Assembly: GCA_018376535.1 (NCBI GenBank)
Contig: JAHABC010000001.1
Location: forward strand, 286,930-350,929
Direction: 5' to 3'
Length of the DNA stretch: 64,000 nt
From: Ruminococcus sp.
GTDB taxonomy: Bacteria; Bacillota; Clostridia; Oscillospirales; Ruminococcaceae
The position numbers were made by a program, and so were the translations under genes. How positions within the stretch are numbered: the first letter of the stretch is position 1; every line of letters begins with the position of its first letter. Below, in pieces: positions 8,473 to 16,131 of the stretch. The notes beneath the pieces were generated by a model. The model did not search any database. It had not been told where the DNA came from and saw only the letters and a list, made by a program, of their open reading frames with translations.

Positions 8473-8501
8473 ATAGTACATGAAATTTTGTTAAAAAGCA
8501 A
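8473..8501 (-). promoter_or_regulatory. Probable promoter of mazG-hup
   Basis: On the minus strand, TTGCTT (8496-8501) and TACTAT (8473-8478) are spaced by 17 bases. They lie about 64 bases before the chosen mazG start. Confidence 0.5.
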
Positions 8502-8593
8502 GAGTTTTTTTAAAATTTGTACACATTTCATAAAGAAGTCCACTATATAAAAAAAATATAGTATATAATGTAGAAACTTTTTGTAATATACTA

Positions 8594-8628
8594 TACAAAA
8601 AACTCCATAGATACAAAATCTATGGAGT
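8594..8628 (-). terminator. Intrinsic terminator after the deacetylase gene
   Basis: An 11-bp perfect stem (8602-8612 with 8618-8628) is followed on the minus strand by a run of T. It lies 13 bases after the stop. Confidence 0.85.
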
Positions 8629-8640
8629 GTATTGAACGTG

Positions 8641-9387
8641 TTAAAGAGTATAACCATCTGCACGAAGTTGGTCAATAACGTTGCTTAGAACGTCTGCGTT
8701 AGTCTTAGAAACAGAGTGTAACAAGTATATTGCACCATCATGAGCAGATGAAACCATCTTTTCGGTTGAAGTTGTAGGGTCTGGTTGAGAATCCACGTTC
8801 CAATCGACGTAGGCGAAACTCCAAAATATAGTTTGATATCCTAACTCTTGAGTAACTGCCAAAGTTTCTTCCGAGAACTCACCACAAGGAGGTCTAAAGT
8901 ACTGCATATTGTAGCCATACTCATTTAGAACGTACTCATGCAAAGAGCCTATTTCTTCTTTAATAGCATCTTTATCGAGTGTAGGTAACTTTGCGTGTGT
9001 CATTCCATGATTACCTATGCAATGCCCCTCAGAAATCATACGATTAACTAAATCTTTTTCAGTTTTAGCATAGTCGCCCGTCAAAAAAAAGATTGCTTTG
9101 ACATTTTTTTCTTTAAGGGTATCCAATATTTTAGATGTGTAGCCGTTTTCATACCCTTGGTCGAACGTTAGAACTATCTGCTTTTTAACAGGAGTTAGAG
9201 CATACGCATCGTACATGGAGTAAGTTTCATTGAACATAATCGCTCCCGTAGGGACGTTATTAGCGTCTACAAGAGTACCTTGTCCGTAACCGTGTGGAGT
9301 TATATCGTAAGCCAAAACGCTCATAGATGGCGTTGTGACAAGTATACTAGCTAAAGTCATACCCGTCAACATACCAAACTTATTCAA
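8641..9387 (-). CDS. pdaA: PdaA-type polysaccharide deacetylase (spore cortex muramic delta-lactam)
   Basis: This secreted NodB-homology deacetylase has 248 residues and an N-terminal signal segment (residues 1-27). Motif 1 reads VLTFDQGYENGYT, and the GYENGYT continuation is characteristic of PdaA. Motif 2 (GNHGMTHAKL) supplies the metal His pair, motif 3 is RPPCGEF, and the end resembles PdaA (YLLHSVSK). PdaA removes acetyl groups from N-acetylmuramic acid during delta-lactam formation in the Bacillus spore cortex. An AGGAGG RBS precedes the ATG. The spore role here is inferred from family resemblance; a vegetative wall deacetylase is the alternative. Confidence 0.85.
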   Translation of the reverse strand: MNKFGMLTGMTLASILVTTPSMSVLAYDITPHGYGQGTLVDANNVPTGAIMFNETYSMYDAYALTPVKKQIVLTFDQGYENGYTSKILDTLKEKNVKAIFFLTGDYAKTEKDLVNRMISEGHCIGNHGMTHAKLPTLDKDAIKEEIGSLHEYVLNEYGYNMQYFRPPCGEFSEETLAVTQELGYQTIFWSFAYVDWNVDSQPDPTTSTEKMVSSAHDGAIYLLHSVSKTNADVLSNVIDQLRADGYTL

Positions 9388-9471
9388 GGCGATAGCCTCC
9401 TTTACAGAAAATTTTCAGTTTAAACAACTGTTATAGATATTTTCTGTAGTTAGCCAATAAATATTCGTTGA

Positions 9472-9717
9472 TTATTTTTCTAAGTAATATTTAACCACAT
9501 ACTGAAGTAGTAGGTCTCTATCGATATGTCTTACTATACTTCTAGCGTTGTTGTAAGTAGTAATATATGTAGGGTCTTCAGATAGAATATAGCCTACAAT
9601 CTGATTTATAGGGTCATAACCTTTTTCTACAAGAGCATCATATACTTTTAATAGACTTTCTCTTACAGCCTTTTCAGGATTTTCATTTAAATTAAAACTT
9701 CTAGTTTTTTCGTCCAT
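9472..9717 (-). CDS. IreB-family regulatory phosphoprotein (UPF0297/YrzL)
   Basis: This cytoplasmic protein has 81 residues. The hallmark stretch EKGYDPINQIVGYILSEDP is followed by YITTYNNARSIVRHIDRD, the UPF0297/IreB signature. In Enterococcus the homologue is phosphorylated by the Ser/Thr kinase IreK and affects cephalosporin resistance. The start is set at 9717 (MDEKTRSFN), matching the family N-terminus. The reading frame is open 25 codons further up but that part looks non-coding. The usual partner ruvX is not adjacent. Confidence 0.9.
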   Translation of the reverse strand: MDEKTRSFNLNENPEKAVRESLLKVYDALVEKGYDPINQIVGYILSEDPTYITTYNNARSIVRHIDRDLLLQYVVKYYLEK

Positions 9718-9883
9718 AGTGTTAAACAACCTACCATGATATTGGTAGTATCTCCTTTCTATAATAATAAATACGGCGTTTCTTATAACCATATTATATA
9801 CTATTTTTATCGATATGGCAATAGATTTTTTAAAAAATTTATTTAACGTACTATTTTAATCTCAATATTTGACGTTTATTGTC

Positions 9884-9914
9884 AAAAAATGGACGCTCAG
9901 TTAAGAACGTCCAT
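9884..9914 (-). terminator. Intrinsic terminator after the DUF1540 gene
   Basis: The stem 9889-9898 pairs with 9905-9914 (10 bp, one wobble), and T6 follows on the minus strand. It lies about 40 bases after the stop codon. Confidence 0.8.
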
Positions 9915-9955
9915 CTTTTAATTAGAGGGAATTAGTTTGATATTTAATATAAAAA

Positions 9956-10132
9956 CTATTTTAATTCAAAAGAGTTGCAATCTACACATTGACATTCTGT
10001 AGGGTGAGGCTCATGAGTGCCCACCTTAATAGAACTTAATGAACAGTACTGTTCGGTATCGCAATGATGCTTACAGCTATCTACAGTACACATAATGCTA
10101 CAATTCTTAGCCTTGTTACAACCGCAATCCAT
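9956..10132 (-). CDS. DUF1540 Cys-rich mini-protein
   Basis: The protein has 58 residues. Translating the minus strand from ATG at 10132 gives MDCGCNKAKNCSIMC, then TVDSCKHH, YCSLSSIKVG and a TECQCVDCNSFE ending. The Cys pattern (C-x4-C...C-x5-C-x-L-x2-I-x-V...T-x-C-x4-C-x-SF) matches the DUF1540 domain, a small Cys-rich putative metal-binding domain common in clostridia. A terminator follows. No strong RBS is visible, which lowers confidence in the exact start. The function of the family is unknown. Confidence 0.82.
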   Translation of the reverse strand: MDCGCNKAKNCSIMCTVDSCKHHCDTEQYCSLSSIKVGTHEPHPTECQCVDCNSFELK

Positions 10133-10330
10133 GATTAATCACACATACTTTTATTATGTTACTAACGCTATTAGTAGAATAATAAAAGCCCTTTCATAAA
10201 ATTTAAAATGTGTTCACTTGGAACACTAATATTATAGACTATTTGGATAGAAAATAATCATGGAAAAATTTTCAAAACAATATTTTTGTTAGCCTTAGAT
10301 AATTTTTAGTCATACTATATTAAAAATCGG

Positions 10331-10365
10331 CAAAAAATGGTGTATCCATAATTAGATACACCATT
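10331..10365 (-). terminator. Intrinsic terminator after rplA
   Basis: An 11-bp perfect stem (10336-10346 with 10355-10365) is followed by T on the minus strand. It ends the rpmG-secE-nusG-rplK-rplA operon, so rplJ and rplL are not part of it here. Confidence 0.85.
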
Positions 10366-10388
10366 AAAAACTTTATATTAAAAATCGA

Positions 10389-11084
10389 TTAAGCACCATA
10401 CTTAGTAGTGGATACTTGTATACCTACACCCATTGTAGATGATACTACACATGACTTAATATAAGTACCCTTTGCAGCCTCTGGCTTAGCCTTAACTACA
10501 GCCTCAACAAGAGTATTAAAGTTTTCTTCTAGCTTATCAGCACCAAAGGAAACCTTACCGATTGGACAGTGGATAATGTTAGTCTTATCAAGACGATATT
10601 CAATCTTACCAGCCTTAGCCTCAGTAACAGCCTTAGCAACGTCTGGAGTAACTGTACCAGCCTTAGGGTTAGGCATCAAGCCTCTAGGACCTAAAACCTT
10701 ACCAAGACGACCAACTAGACCCATCATATCTGGGGAAGCAACTACAATGTCGAAGTCCATCCAGTTTTCCTTCATAATCTTGTCAACTAAATCTTGACCG
10801 CCAACAAATTCAGCACCAGCATTCTTAGCATCTTCGTACTTATTTTCCTTACAGAAAACGCAAACACGAACATTCTTACCAGTACCGTTAGGAAGTACAA
10901 CAGCACCTCTAACTTGTTGGTCAGCGTGACGAGAGTCAACACCTAGACGAATGTGTAATTCAACAGTTTCATCGAACTTAGCCTTAGCGTTATCACAAAC
11001 AAGACCAAGAGCTTCCTTAGATTCATAAAGTTTATCAAGGTCAACAGCTTTAACTGTATCTACATACTTTTTACCATGTTTCAT
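10389..11084 (-). CDS. rplA: Ribosomal protein L1
   Basis: This is the L1-stalk protein of the large subunit, 231 residues and full length. It contains VVLPNGTGKNVRV, the signature GLVGRLGKVLGPRGLMPNP, and a C-terminal domain I with STMGVGIQV. It binds 23S rRNA helices 76-78, helps tRNA exit from the E site, and in other bacteria represses its own operon by binding mRNA. A GGAGG RBS precedes the ATG. The intergenic region before it carries an L1-site-like element (11107-11139). Confidence 0.97.
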   Translation of the reverse strand: MKHGKKYVDTVKAVDLDKLYESKEALGLVCDNAKAKFDETVELHIRLGVDSRHADQQVRGAVVLPNGTGKNVRVCVFCKENKYEDAKNAGAEFVGGQDLVDKIMKENWMDFDIVVASPDMMGLVGRLGKVLGPRGLMPNPKAGTVTPDVAKAVTEAKAGKIEYRLDKTNIIHCPIGKVSFGADKLEENFNTLVEAVVKAKPEAAKGTYIKSCVVSSTMGVGIQVSTTKYGA

Positions 11085-11106
11085 ATTAATAAAATCCTCC
11101 TATAAA

Positions 11107-11139
11107 AGTGGTATTAGCGGAAAGTTGTTCCTCCCACCA
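11107..11139 (-). promoter_or_regulatory. Putative L1-binding mRNA site before rplA
   Basis: On the minus strand the leader reads GGTGGGAGG, a small hairpin (GGAA/TTCC) and then CTAATACCAC. The GTGG/CCAC outer stem with internal GAGG and AAUA strands mimics the L1 site of 23S rRNA (GGUGGGAGG...AAAUACCACC). It ends 23 bases before the rplA start. Confidence 0.65.
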
Positions 11140-11178
11140 TTTCGGATAGAGAGACCATTCCGAAAAAAACCCGATATA

Positions 11179-11604
11179 TTAGTCAACGACAGTAACACCC
11201 ATAGAACGAGCAGTACCAGCAATCATACTCATAGCAGTTTCAAGGCTACCTGCGTTAAGGTCAGGCATCTTAATTTCAGCAATCTTTTGAACTTGAGCCT
11301 TAGTTATAGTAGCAACCTTAGTCTTGTTAGGTACACCAGAACCACTCTTGATGTTACATTCCTTTTTAATTAGAACTGCAGCTGGTGGAGTCTTTGTAAT
11401 GAATGTGAAAGAACGGTCTGCATATACAGTAATAACTACTGGAATAACCATACCTATTTCGTTCTTAGTTCTTTCATTAAATTCTTTAGTAAATGCCATG
11501 ATATTAACACCATGTTGACCGAGAGCTGGACCAACTGGTGGTGCAGGTGTTGCCTTACCTGCTGGAATTTGTAGCTTAATATAGCCTACTACTTTTTGTG
11601 CCAT
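11179..11604 (-). CDS. rplK: Ribosomal protein L11
   Basis: This component of the GTPase-associated centre binds 23S rRNA helices 43-44. At 141 residues it is full length. It shows the Pro-rich GKATPAPPVGPALGQHGVNI switch segment, SFTFITKTPPAA, and the C-terminal signature AGSLETAMSMIAGTARSMGV. An AGGAGG RBS lies before the ATG. It is cotranscribed with nusG upstream and rplA downstream. An L1-site-like element lies in its leader. Confidence 0.97.
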   Translation of the reverse strand: MAQKVVGYIKLQIPAGKATPAPPVGPALGQHGVNIMAFTKEFNERTKNEIGMVIPVVITVYADRSFTFITKTPPAAVLIKKECNIKSGSGVPNKTKVATITKAQVQKIAEIKMPDLNAGSLETAMSMIAGTARSMGVTVVD

Positions 11605-11622
11605 AGTTAAATCCTCCTAAAA

Positions 11623-11663
11623 TGTGGTAAAGGCGAAACTTTTTAGCATAAGTTTCTCCCACT
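11623..11663 (-). promoter_or_regulatory. Putative L1-binding mRNA site before rplK
   Basis: On the minus strand, AGTGGGAG is followed by a 7-bp hairpin (GAAACTT/AAGTTTC) and then TTTACCACA. This is the same GTGG-GA-hairpin-A-rich-CCAC layout as the element before rplA. A separate A/T-rich hairpin lies further upstream at 11665-11690. Confidence 0.55.
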
Positions 11664-11735
11664 AGAAATTTCTACGATGTAGAAAATTTCTTTTAAGTTT
11701 AACTGCAACTAGCGTCGCAGAACGTACGAAAAAAA

Positions 11736-12284
11736 TTAATCTTCAACTTTAATTACTTGATTAAGTTGTACAGTAACGTTACTAGGTCTGTGACCGACCA
11801 TAGCAATAAGAACAGTAACTGTGCCTTCAGCTATGTTTATTTCTTGAACAGGACCTGAAAGGCCATCCATAACTGTTCCAGCAATACGAACAGTATCACC
11901 AACTTCAAAGTCAACTTCGATAATAGGTTTTTGACCCTCTTTAGAAAGTCCAACGCCCATAGCGATAACTTCTTCTTCAGTTATAGCAGTAGGTTTCTTA
12001 GGGTCTGTGCCAACGAAACCAGTTACACCTCTAATACTTTTAACTATGTGCCAAGTATCGTCAGTATAAATCATTTTAAGAAGTACATAACCTGGGAAAG
12101 TTTTTCTTTCTACTTCTTTAGCCTTGCCCTTAGTAATCTCAGTAACAGTTTCACTGGGAACAATAACGGCTTGGATTAAATCTTCAAGACCTCTGTTCTT
12201 TATAACCGTTTCGATACTTTGTGCAACCTTGTTTTCATATCCTGAATAAGTATGGATAACGTACCATTTTGCCGATTCTGACAT
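11736..12284 (-). CDS. nusG: Transcription termination/antitermination factor NusG
   Basis: This factor binds the RNA polymerase clamp and modulates pausing and Rho function. The 182 residues comprise an N-terminal NGN domain (WYVIHTYSGYENKVAQ, TFPGYVLLKM, RGVTGFVG) and a C-terminal KOW domain (VGDTVRIAGTVMDGLSGPVQEIN). An RBS (CGGAGG) precedes the start. It sits in the conserved secE-nusG-rplK-rplA order. Confidence 0.96.
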   Translation of the reverse strand: MSESAKWYVIHTYSGYENKVAQSIETVIKNRGLEDLIQAVIVPSETVTEITKGKAKEVERKTFPGYVLLKMIYTDDTWHIVKSIRGVTGFVGTDPKKPTAITEEEVIAMGVGLSKEGQKPIIEVDFEVGDTVRIAGTVMDGLSGPVQEINIAEGTVTVLIAMVGHRPSNVTVQLNQVIKVED

Positions 12285-12315
12285 TATAAAACCTCCGTGC
12301 TAACCGAAACGAATA

Positions 12316-12606
12316 CTATTTAGTAGTTCCTATGTTAAGGATTAGCTGTAATAACTTAAATAGTCCAGTATCTAACAAGCCAACAAATATTCCCATTAGT
12401 ACTATAGAACCAAGTACTACAGATGTGTTGTTGATAACTTTCTTCTTGCTAGGCCAAACAACCTTTTTAAATTCACTCTTTAAATCCTTAAAATATTTAG
12501 CTACCTTGTTAGGCTGTTTCTTTTTTGAGTCCTTTGCCTTAGACTTATTAGAATTCTTGTCCTCGGACTTTTTGGTGGTCGTAGACTCTTTTATATTCTT
12601 AGGCAT
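12316..12606 (-). CDS. secE: Preprotein translocase subunit SecE
   Basis: This is the essential clamp subunit of the SecYEG channel. The 96 residues start with a Lys/Ser-rich extension of about 35 residues. The SecE core follows: an amphipathic helix (VAKYFKDLKSEFKKVVWPSKKKV) and one transmembrane segment (about 66-92). The extension makes it longer than the usual 60-70 residue Gram-positive SecE. RBS TTGGAGG lies 6 bases before the ATG. Its position between rpmG and nusG confirms identity. Confidence 0.95.
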   Translation of the reverse strand: MPKNIKESTTTKKSEDKNSNKSKAKDSKKKQPNKVAKYFKDLKSEFKKVVWPSKKKVINNTSVVLGSIVLMGIFVGLLDTGLFKLLQLILNIGTTK

Positions 12607-12620
12607 AGAGCGACCTCCAA

Positions 12621-12770
12621 CTACTTAGTTTCCTTATGAAGAGTGTGTTTCTTACAGAACTTACAATATTTATTCATTTCGAGTCTGTCTGGGTCATTCT
12701 TCTTGTTCTTTTTAGTGTTGTAATTACGTTGTTTGCACTCAGTACAAGCAAGTGTGATTTTTACTCTCAT
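12621..12770 (-). CDS. rpmG: Ribosomal protein L33
   Basis: The protein has 49 residues and is encoded on the minus strand from ATG at 12770. It begins MRVKITLACTECKQRNY and has a second Cys pair in KYCKFCKKHTLHKETK. The two C-x-x-C pairs mark the zinc-binding (C+) paralogue. RBS AGGAGG lies upstream. It is the first gene of the secE-nusG-rplK-rplA operon and ends 15 bases before secE. Confidence 0.95.
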   Translation of the reverse strand: MRVKITLACTECKQRNYNTKKNKKNDPDRLEMNKYCKFCKKHTLHKETK

Positions 12771-12942
12771 TATTGGCACCTCCTGTTTTGATTAACCCAC
12801 ATAACATAACATTATATGGACAGATTACTAGATAGTATGGGTTTTAAATACCATCTTGTAACCTTACGATTTTTAATGTGTTTTTAGTATTTTTTATCAT
12901 AAAACTACAAAAAAATACACCCTCTTTATAGAAGGCAAGTAT

Positions 12943-12971
12943 ATTATATCATATATTAGGCAATATGTCAA
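12943..12971 (-). promoter_or_regulatory. Promoter of the rpmG-secE-nusG-rplK-rplA operon
   Basis: Perfect TTGACA (12966-12971) and TATAAT (12943-12948) on the minus strand have a 17-base spacer. The leader to rpmG is about 165 bases, long enough for regulation, but I identify no known leader element in it. Confidence 0.9.
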
Positions 12972-12994
12972 GTGATTTTTTTAAATTTCATGGA

Positions 12995-13028
12995 AAATAA
13001 AAATTTCCCCATGTAAGCCATGGGGAAA
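12995..13028 (-). terminator. Intrinsic terminator after ppdK
   Basis: A 10-bp stem (13004-13013 with 13019-13028) is followed by a T-rich tract on the minus strand. It separates ppdK from the next operon's promoter. Confidence 0.85.
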
Positions 13029-13059
13029 CTATATATTATATCAAACTGTAAAGTTCAAA

Positions 13060-15687
13060 CTACTTTTGGTCCTTAATTGCAGCTTGTGCAGCAGCTAGAC
13101 GAGCGATTGGAACTCTAAATGGTGAGCAAGATACATAAGTCATACCTAGAGTATGGCAGAATTCAACAGATGATGGGTCACCACCGTGTTCACCACAGAT
13201 ACCAATGTGCATATCTGGACGAACAGACTTACCTAATTGAATAGCCATCTTCATTAGCTTACCAACACCAACTTGGTCTAACTTAGCGAATGGGTCGCTT
13301 TCGAAAATCTTAGCATCATAGTAAGCATTTAAGAACTTACCAGCGTCATCACGAGAGAAACCATAAGTCATTTGAGTTAGGTCGTTAGTACCAAAGCAGA
13401 AGAACTCAGCTTCCTTAGCGATATCATCAGCAGTTAGAGCAGCACGAGGAATTTCAATCATAGTACCAACTTCATACTTAAGGTCAGCACCAGCAGCAGC
13501 GATAACATCATCAGCAGTCTTAACAACAACGTCCTTAACGTACTTTAATTCCTTAACTTCGCCAACTAGTGGAATCATAATTTCAGGAACTATAGTCCAA
13601 TCTGGGTGCTTCTTAGCAACGTTGATTGCAGCCTTAATAACAGCCTTAGTTTGCATAACTGCAATTTCAGGATATGTTACTGCTAGACGACAACCACGGT
13701 GACCCATCATAGGGTTAAATTCGTGTAGAGATGCAATGATATTCTTGATAGTTTCAACAGACTTACCTTGAGCATCTGCTAGAGCCTTAATATCTTCTTC
13801 TTCAGTAGGAACAAATTCGTGTAGAGGTGGGTCTAAGAAACGAATAGTAACTGGGCAACCTTCAAGAGCTTCATAAAGAGCCTCAAAGTCAGCTTGTTGC
13901 ATAGGTTCAATCTTAGCAAGAGCAGCTTCTCTTTCTTCAACAGTATCGGAGCAAATCATTTCACGGAAAGCACCAATTCTTTCAGGGTCGAAGAACATGT
14001 GTTCTGTACGGCAAAGACCAATACCTTCAGCACCTAACTCTCTAGCCTTCTTAGCGTCAGCAGGAGTATCAGCGTTAGTTCTAACCTTAAGAACTCTGTA
14101 CTTATCAGCCCAAGCCATAATTCTACCAAATTCACCAGCGATAGTAGCGTCAACAGTTGGGATAATACCATCGTAGATGTTACCAGTAGAACCATCGATA
14201 GAGATGTAGTCACCTTCAACGAAAGTCTTACCAGCAAGTTCAAACTTCTTGTTAGCTTCGTCCATCTTGATATCGCCACAACCAGATACGCAACAAGTAC
14301 CCATACCACGAGCAACTACTGCAGCGTGAGATGTCATACCACCACGAACTGTTAGAATACCTTGTGCAGCCTTCATACCAGTGATATCTTCTGGAGAAGT
14401 TTCTAGTCTAACTAGAACTACCTTTTCACCTTTTTCAGCCCAAGCAACAGCGTCATCAGCAGTGAAAACAACCTTACCACAAGCAGCACCAGGAGATGCA
14501 CCTAAGCCCTTACCCATAGGAGTAGCAGACTTTAAAGCCTTAGCATCGAATTGTGGGTGAAGTAGAGTATCTAAGTTTCTAGGGTCAATCATAGCAACTG
14601 CTTCTTGTTCAGTCTTCATACCTTCGTCAACAAGGTCACAAGCAATCTTTAGAGCAGCTTGAGCAGTTCTCTTACCGTTACGGCATTGTAGCATAAATAG
14701 TTTACCGTTTTCAACAGTAAATTCCATATCTTGCATATCGTGGTAACGGTCTTCAAGAATACCACAAACTTCTACAAACTTTTCATAAGCTTGAGGGAAC
14801 TTGTTAGCCATTTCAGCGATAGGCATAGGAGTTCTAACACCAGCAACAACGTCTTCACCTTGAGCATTAGTTAAGAATTCACCCATTAACTTCTTTTCAC
14901 CAGTAGCAGGGTCACGAGTAAATGCAACACCAGTACCGCAATCATCACCCATGTTACCGAAAGCCATAGCTTGAACGTTAACAGCAGTACCCCAAGAGAA
15001 AGGAATATCATTATCACGTCTGTAAACGTTAGCTCTTGGGTTATCCCATGAACGGAATACAGCCTTGATAGCACCAATAAGTTGTTCCTTAGGGTCATCT
15101 GGGAAGTCTGCACCAATCTTAGACTTATATTCAGCCTTAAATTGAGAAGCAAGTTCCTTTAGGTCATCAGCAGTAAGTTCAACGTCTTGAGTAACGCCTC
15201 TGTCTTCCTTCATCTTATCGATTAATTGTTCAAAGTACTTTTTACCAACTTCCATAACTACGTCGGAGTACATTTGGATAAATCTTCTATAGCAGTCCCA
15301 AGCCCATCTAGGATTGTTAGACTTTTCAGCAATAGTATTAACAACAGTTTCGTTAAGACCTAAGTTAAGAATAGTATCCATCATACCAGGCATAGATGCT
15401 CTAGCACCAGAACGTACAGAAACTAATAGTGGGTTTTCCTTATCGCCAAACTTCTTACCAGTGATTTCTTCCATCTTAACGATATATTCGTTAATTTCAG
15501 CCATTATTTCATCACTGATACCGTTGTTTTCATAGTATTGAGTACAAGCCTCAGTAGTGATTGTAAAACCTTGTGGAACTGGTAGACCAATATTAGTCAT
15601 TTCAGCTAGGTTAGCACCTTTACCACCAAGAAGTTCTCTCATGTCAGCATTACCTTCAGAGAATAGGTAACAATATTTGTTTGCCAT
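13060..15687 (-). CDS. ppdK: Pyruvate, phosphate dikinase
   Basis: This enzyme interconverts pyruvate, ATP and Pi with PEP, AMP and PPi. In anaerobes such as Ruminococcus it is a main glycolytic or gluconeogenic step. At 875 residues it matches the classic clostridial enzyme. The N-terminal ATP-grasp domain includes GGKGANLAEM and VSVRSGA. The swivelling domain carries the phospho-His motif GGMTSHAAVVARGM near residue 455. The C-terminal TIM barrel carries ICGEHGGDP with the catalytic Cys. A GGAGG RBS is present. It is monocistronic, with its own promoter and terminator. Confidence 0.97.
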   Translation of the reverse strand: MANKYCYLFSEGNADMRELLGGKGANLAEMTNIGLPVPQGFTITTEACTQYYENNGISDEIMAEINEYIVKMEEITGKKFGDKENPLLVSVRSGARASMPGMMDTILNLGLNETVVNTIAEKSNNPRWAWDCYRRFIQMYSDVVMEVGKKYFEQLIDKMKEDRGVTQDVELTADDLKELASQFKAEYKSKIGADFPDDPKEQLIGAIKAVFRSWDNPRANVYRRDNDIPFSWGTAVNVQAMAFGNMGDDCGTGVAFTRDPATGEKKLMGEFLTNAQGEDVVAGVRTPMPIAEMANKFPQAYEKFVEVCGILEDRYHDMQDMEFTVENGKLFMLQCRNGKRTAQAALKIACDLVDEGMKTEQEAVAMIDPRNLDTLLHPQFDAKALKSATPMGKGLGASPGAACGKVVFTADDAVAWAEKGEKVVLVRLETSPEDITGMKAAQGILTVRGGMTSHAAVVARGMGTCCVSGCGDIKMDEANKKFELAGKTFVEGDYISIDGSTGNIYDGIIPTVDATIAGEFGRIMAWADKYRVLKVRTNADTPADAKKARELGAEGIGLCRTEHMFFDPERIGAFREMICSDTVEEREAALAKIEPMQQADFEALYEALEGCPVTIRFLDPPLHEFVPTEEEDIKALADAQGKSVETIKNIIASLHEFNPMMGHRGCRLAVTYPEIAVMQTKAVIKAAINVAKKHPDWTIVPEIMIPLVGEVKELKYVKDVVVKTADDVIAAAGADLKYEVGTMIEIPRAALTADDIAKEAEFFCFGTNDLTQMTYGFSRDDAGKFLNAYYDAKIFESDPFAKLDQVGVGKLMKMAIQLGKSVRPDMHIGICGEHGGDPSSVEFCHTLGMTYVSCSPFRVPIARLAAAQAAIKDQK

Positions 15688-15842
15688 TGGTAAATTACCT
15701 CCAAAATTTTTTTTATAACTATTTCAACGTAGATACATTAAAGCCATAATACATTACACTATAGTTTTAACACATAGTACTGATTACAGTACCTACAGTT
15801 GAAAATTTTTTCATAGTGATAATAATAATTATCCTTATTTTT

Positions 15843-15871
15843 AGTTTACCATATTCATAGAAATTTGTCAA
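15843..15871 (-). promoter_or_regulatory. Promoter of ppdK
   Basis: On the minus strand, TTGACA (15866-15871) and TAAACT (15843-15848) are spaced by 17 bases. Confidence 0.7.
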
Positions 15872-16044
15872 CTAATAATTACGAAAAAATTAATCTCCAA
15901 ACTAGATACTCTGCCCATTGTGTAAAACATATATCCTAATAGACAAAAATATATATTATGTATCGTGGATTAATTATATATACTACTAATATTTGTGTAT
16001 TTTTCACAAAAATTTATTTTAGTTTAAATGTTACAAATATACTA

Positions 16045-16073
16045 TTGAAAATTTCATTAAAAAATGCGATAAT
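16045..16073 (+). promoter_or_regulatory. Promoter of glmU
   Basis: TTGAAA (16045-16050) and GATAAT (16068-16073) have a 17-base spacer. The -10 box ends 58 bases before the glmU start. Confidence 0.65.
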
Positions 16074-16131
16074 ATATACATACTTTATATATATACTATA
16101 ACTAACATTTTGAAAGGTAGGTTTTTTATAT

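Larger units (their letters stand above)
15688..16131 (+). other. Divergent intergenic region ppdK/glmU
   Basis: This 444-base stretch is without genes. It holds the leftward ppdK promoter with a roughly 150-base leader and the rightward glmU promoter. The middle is very A/T-rich, and I saw no further structured element or small gene. Confidence 0.7.

Noticed and set aside
8410..8481. 24-codon N-terminal extension of MazG
   Set aside because: No RBS, not in the family, and it overlaps the probable promoter leader.
14034..15535. Overlapping alternative frames inside ppdK
   Set aside because: They are low-complexity Leu/Val-rich shadow frames of a highly conserved gene with no RBS.
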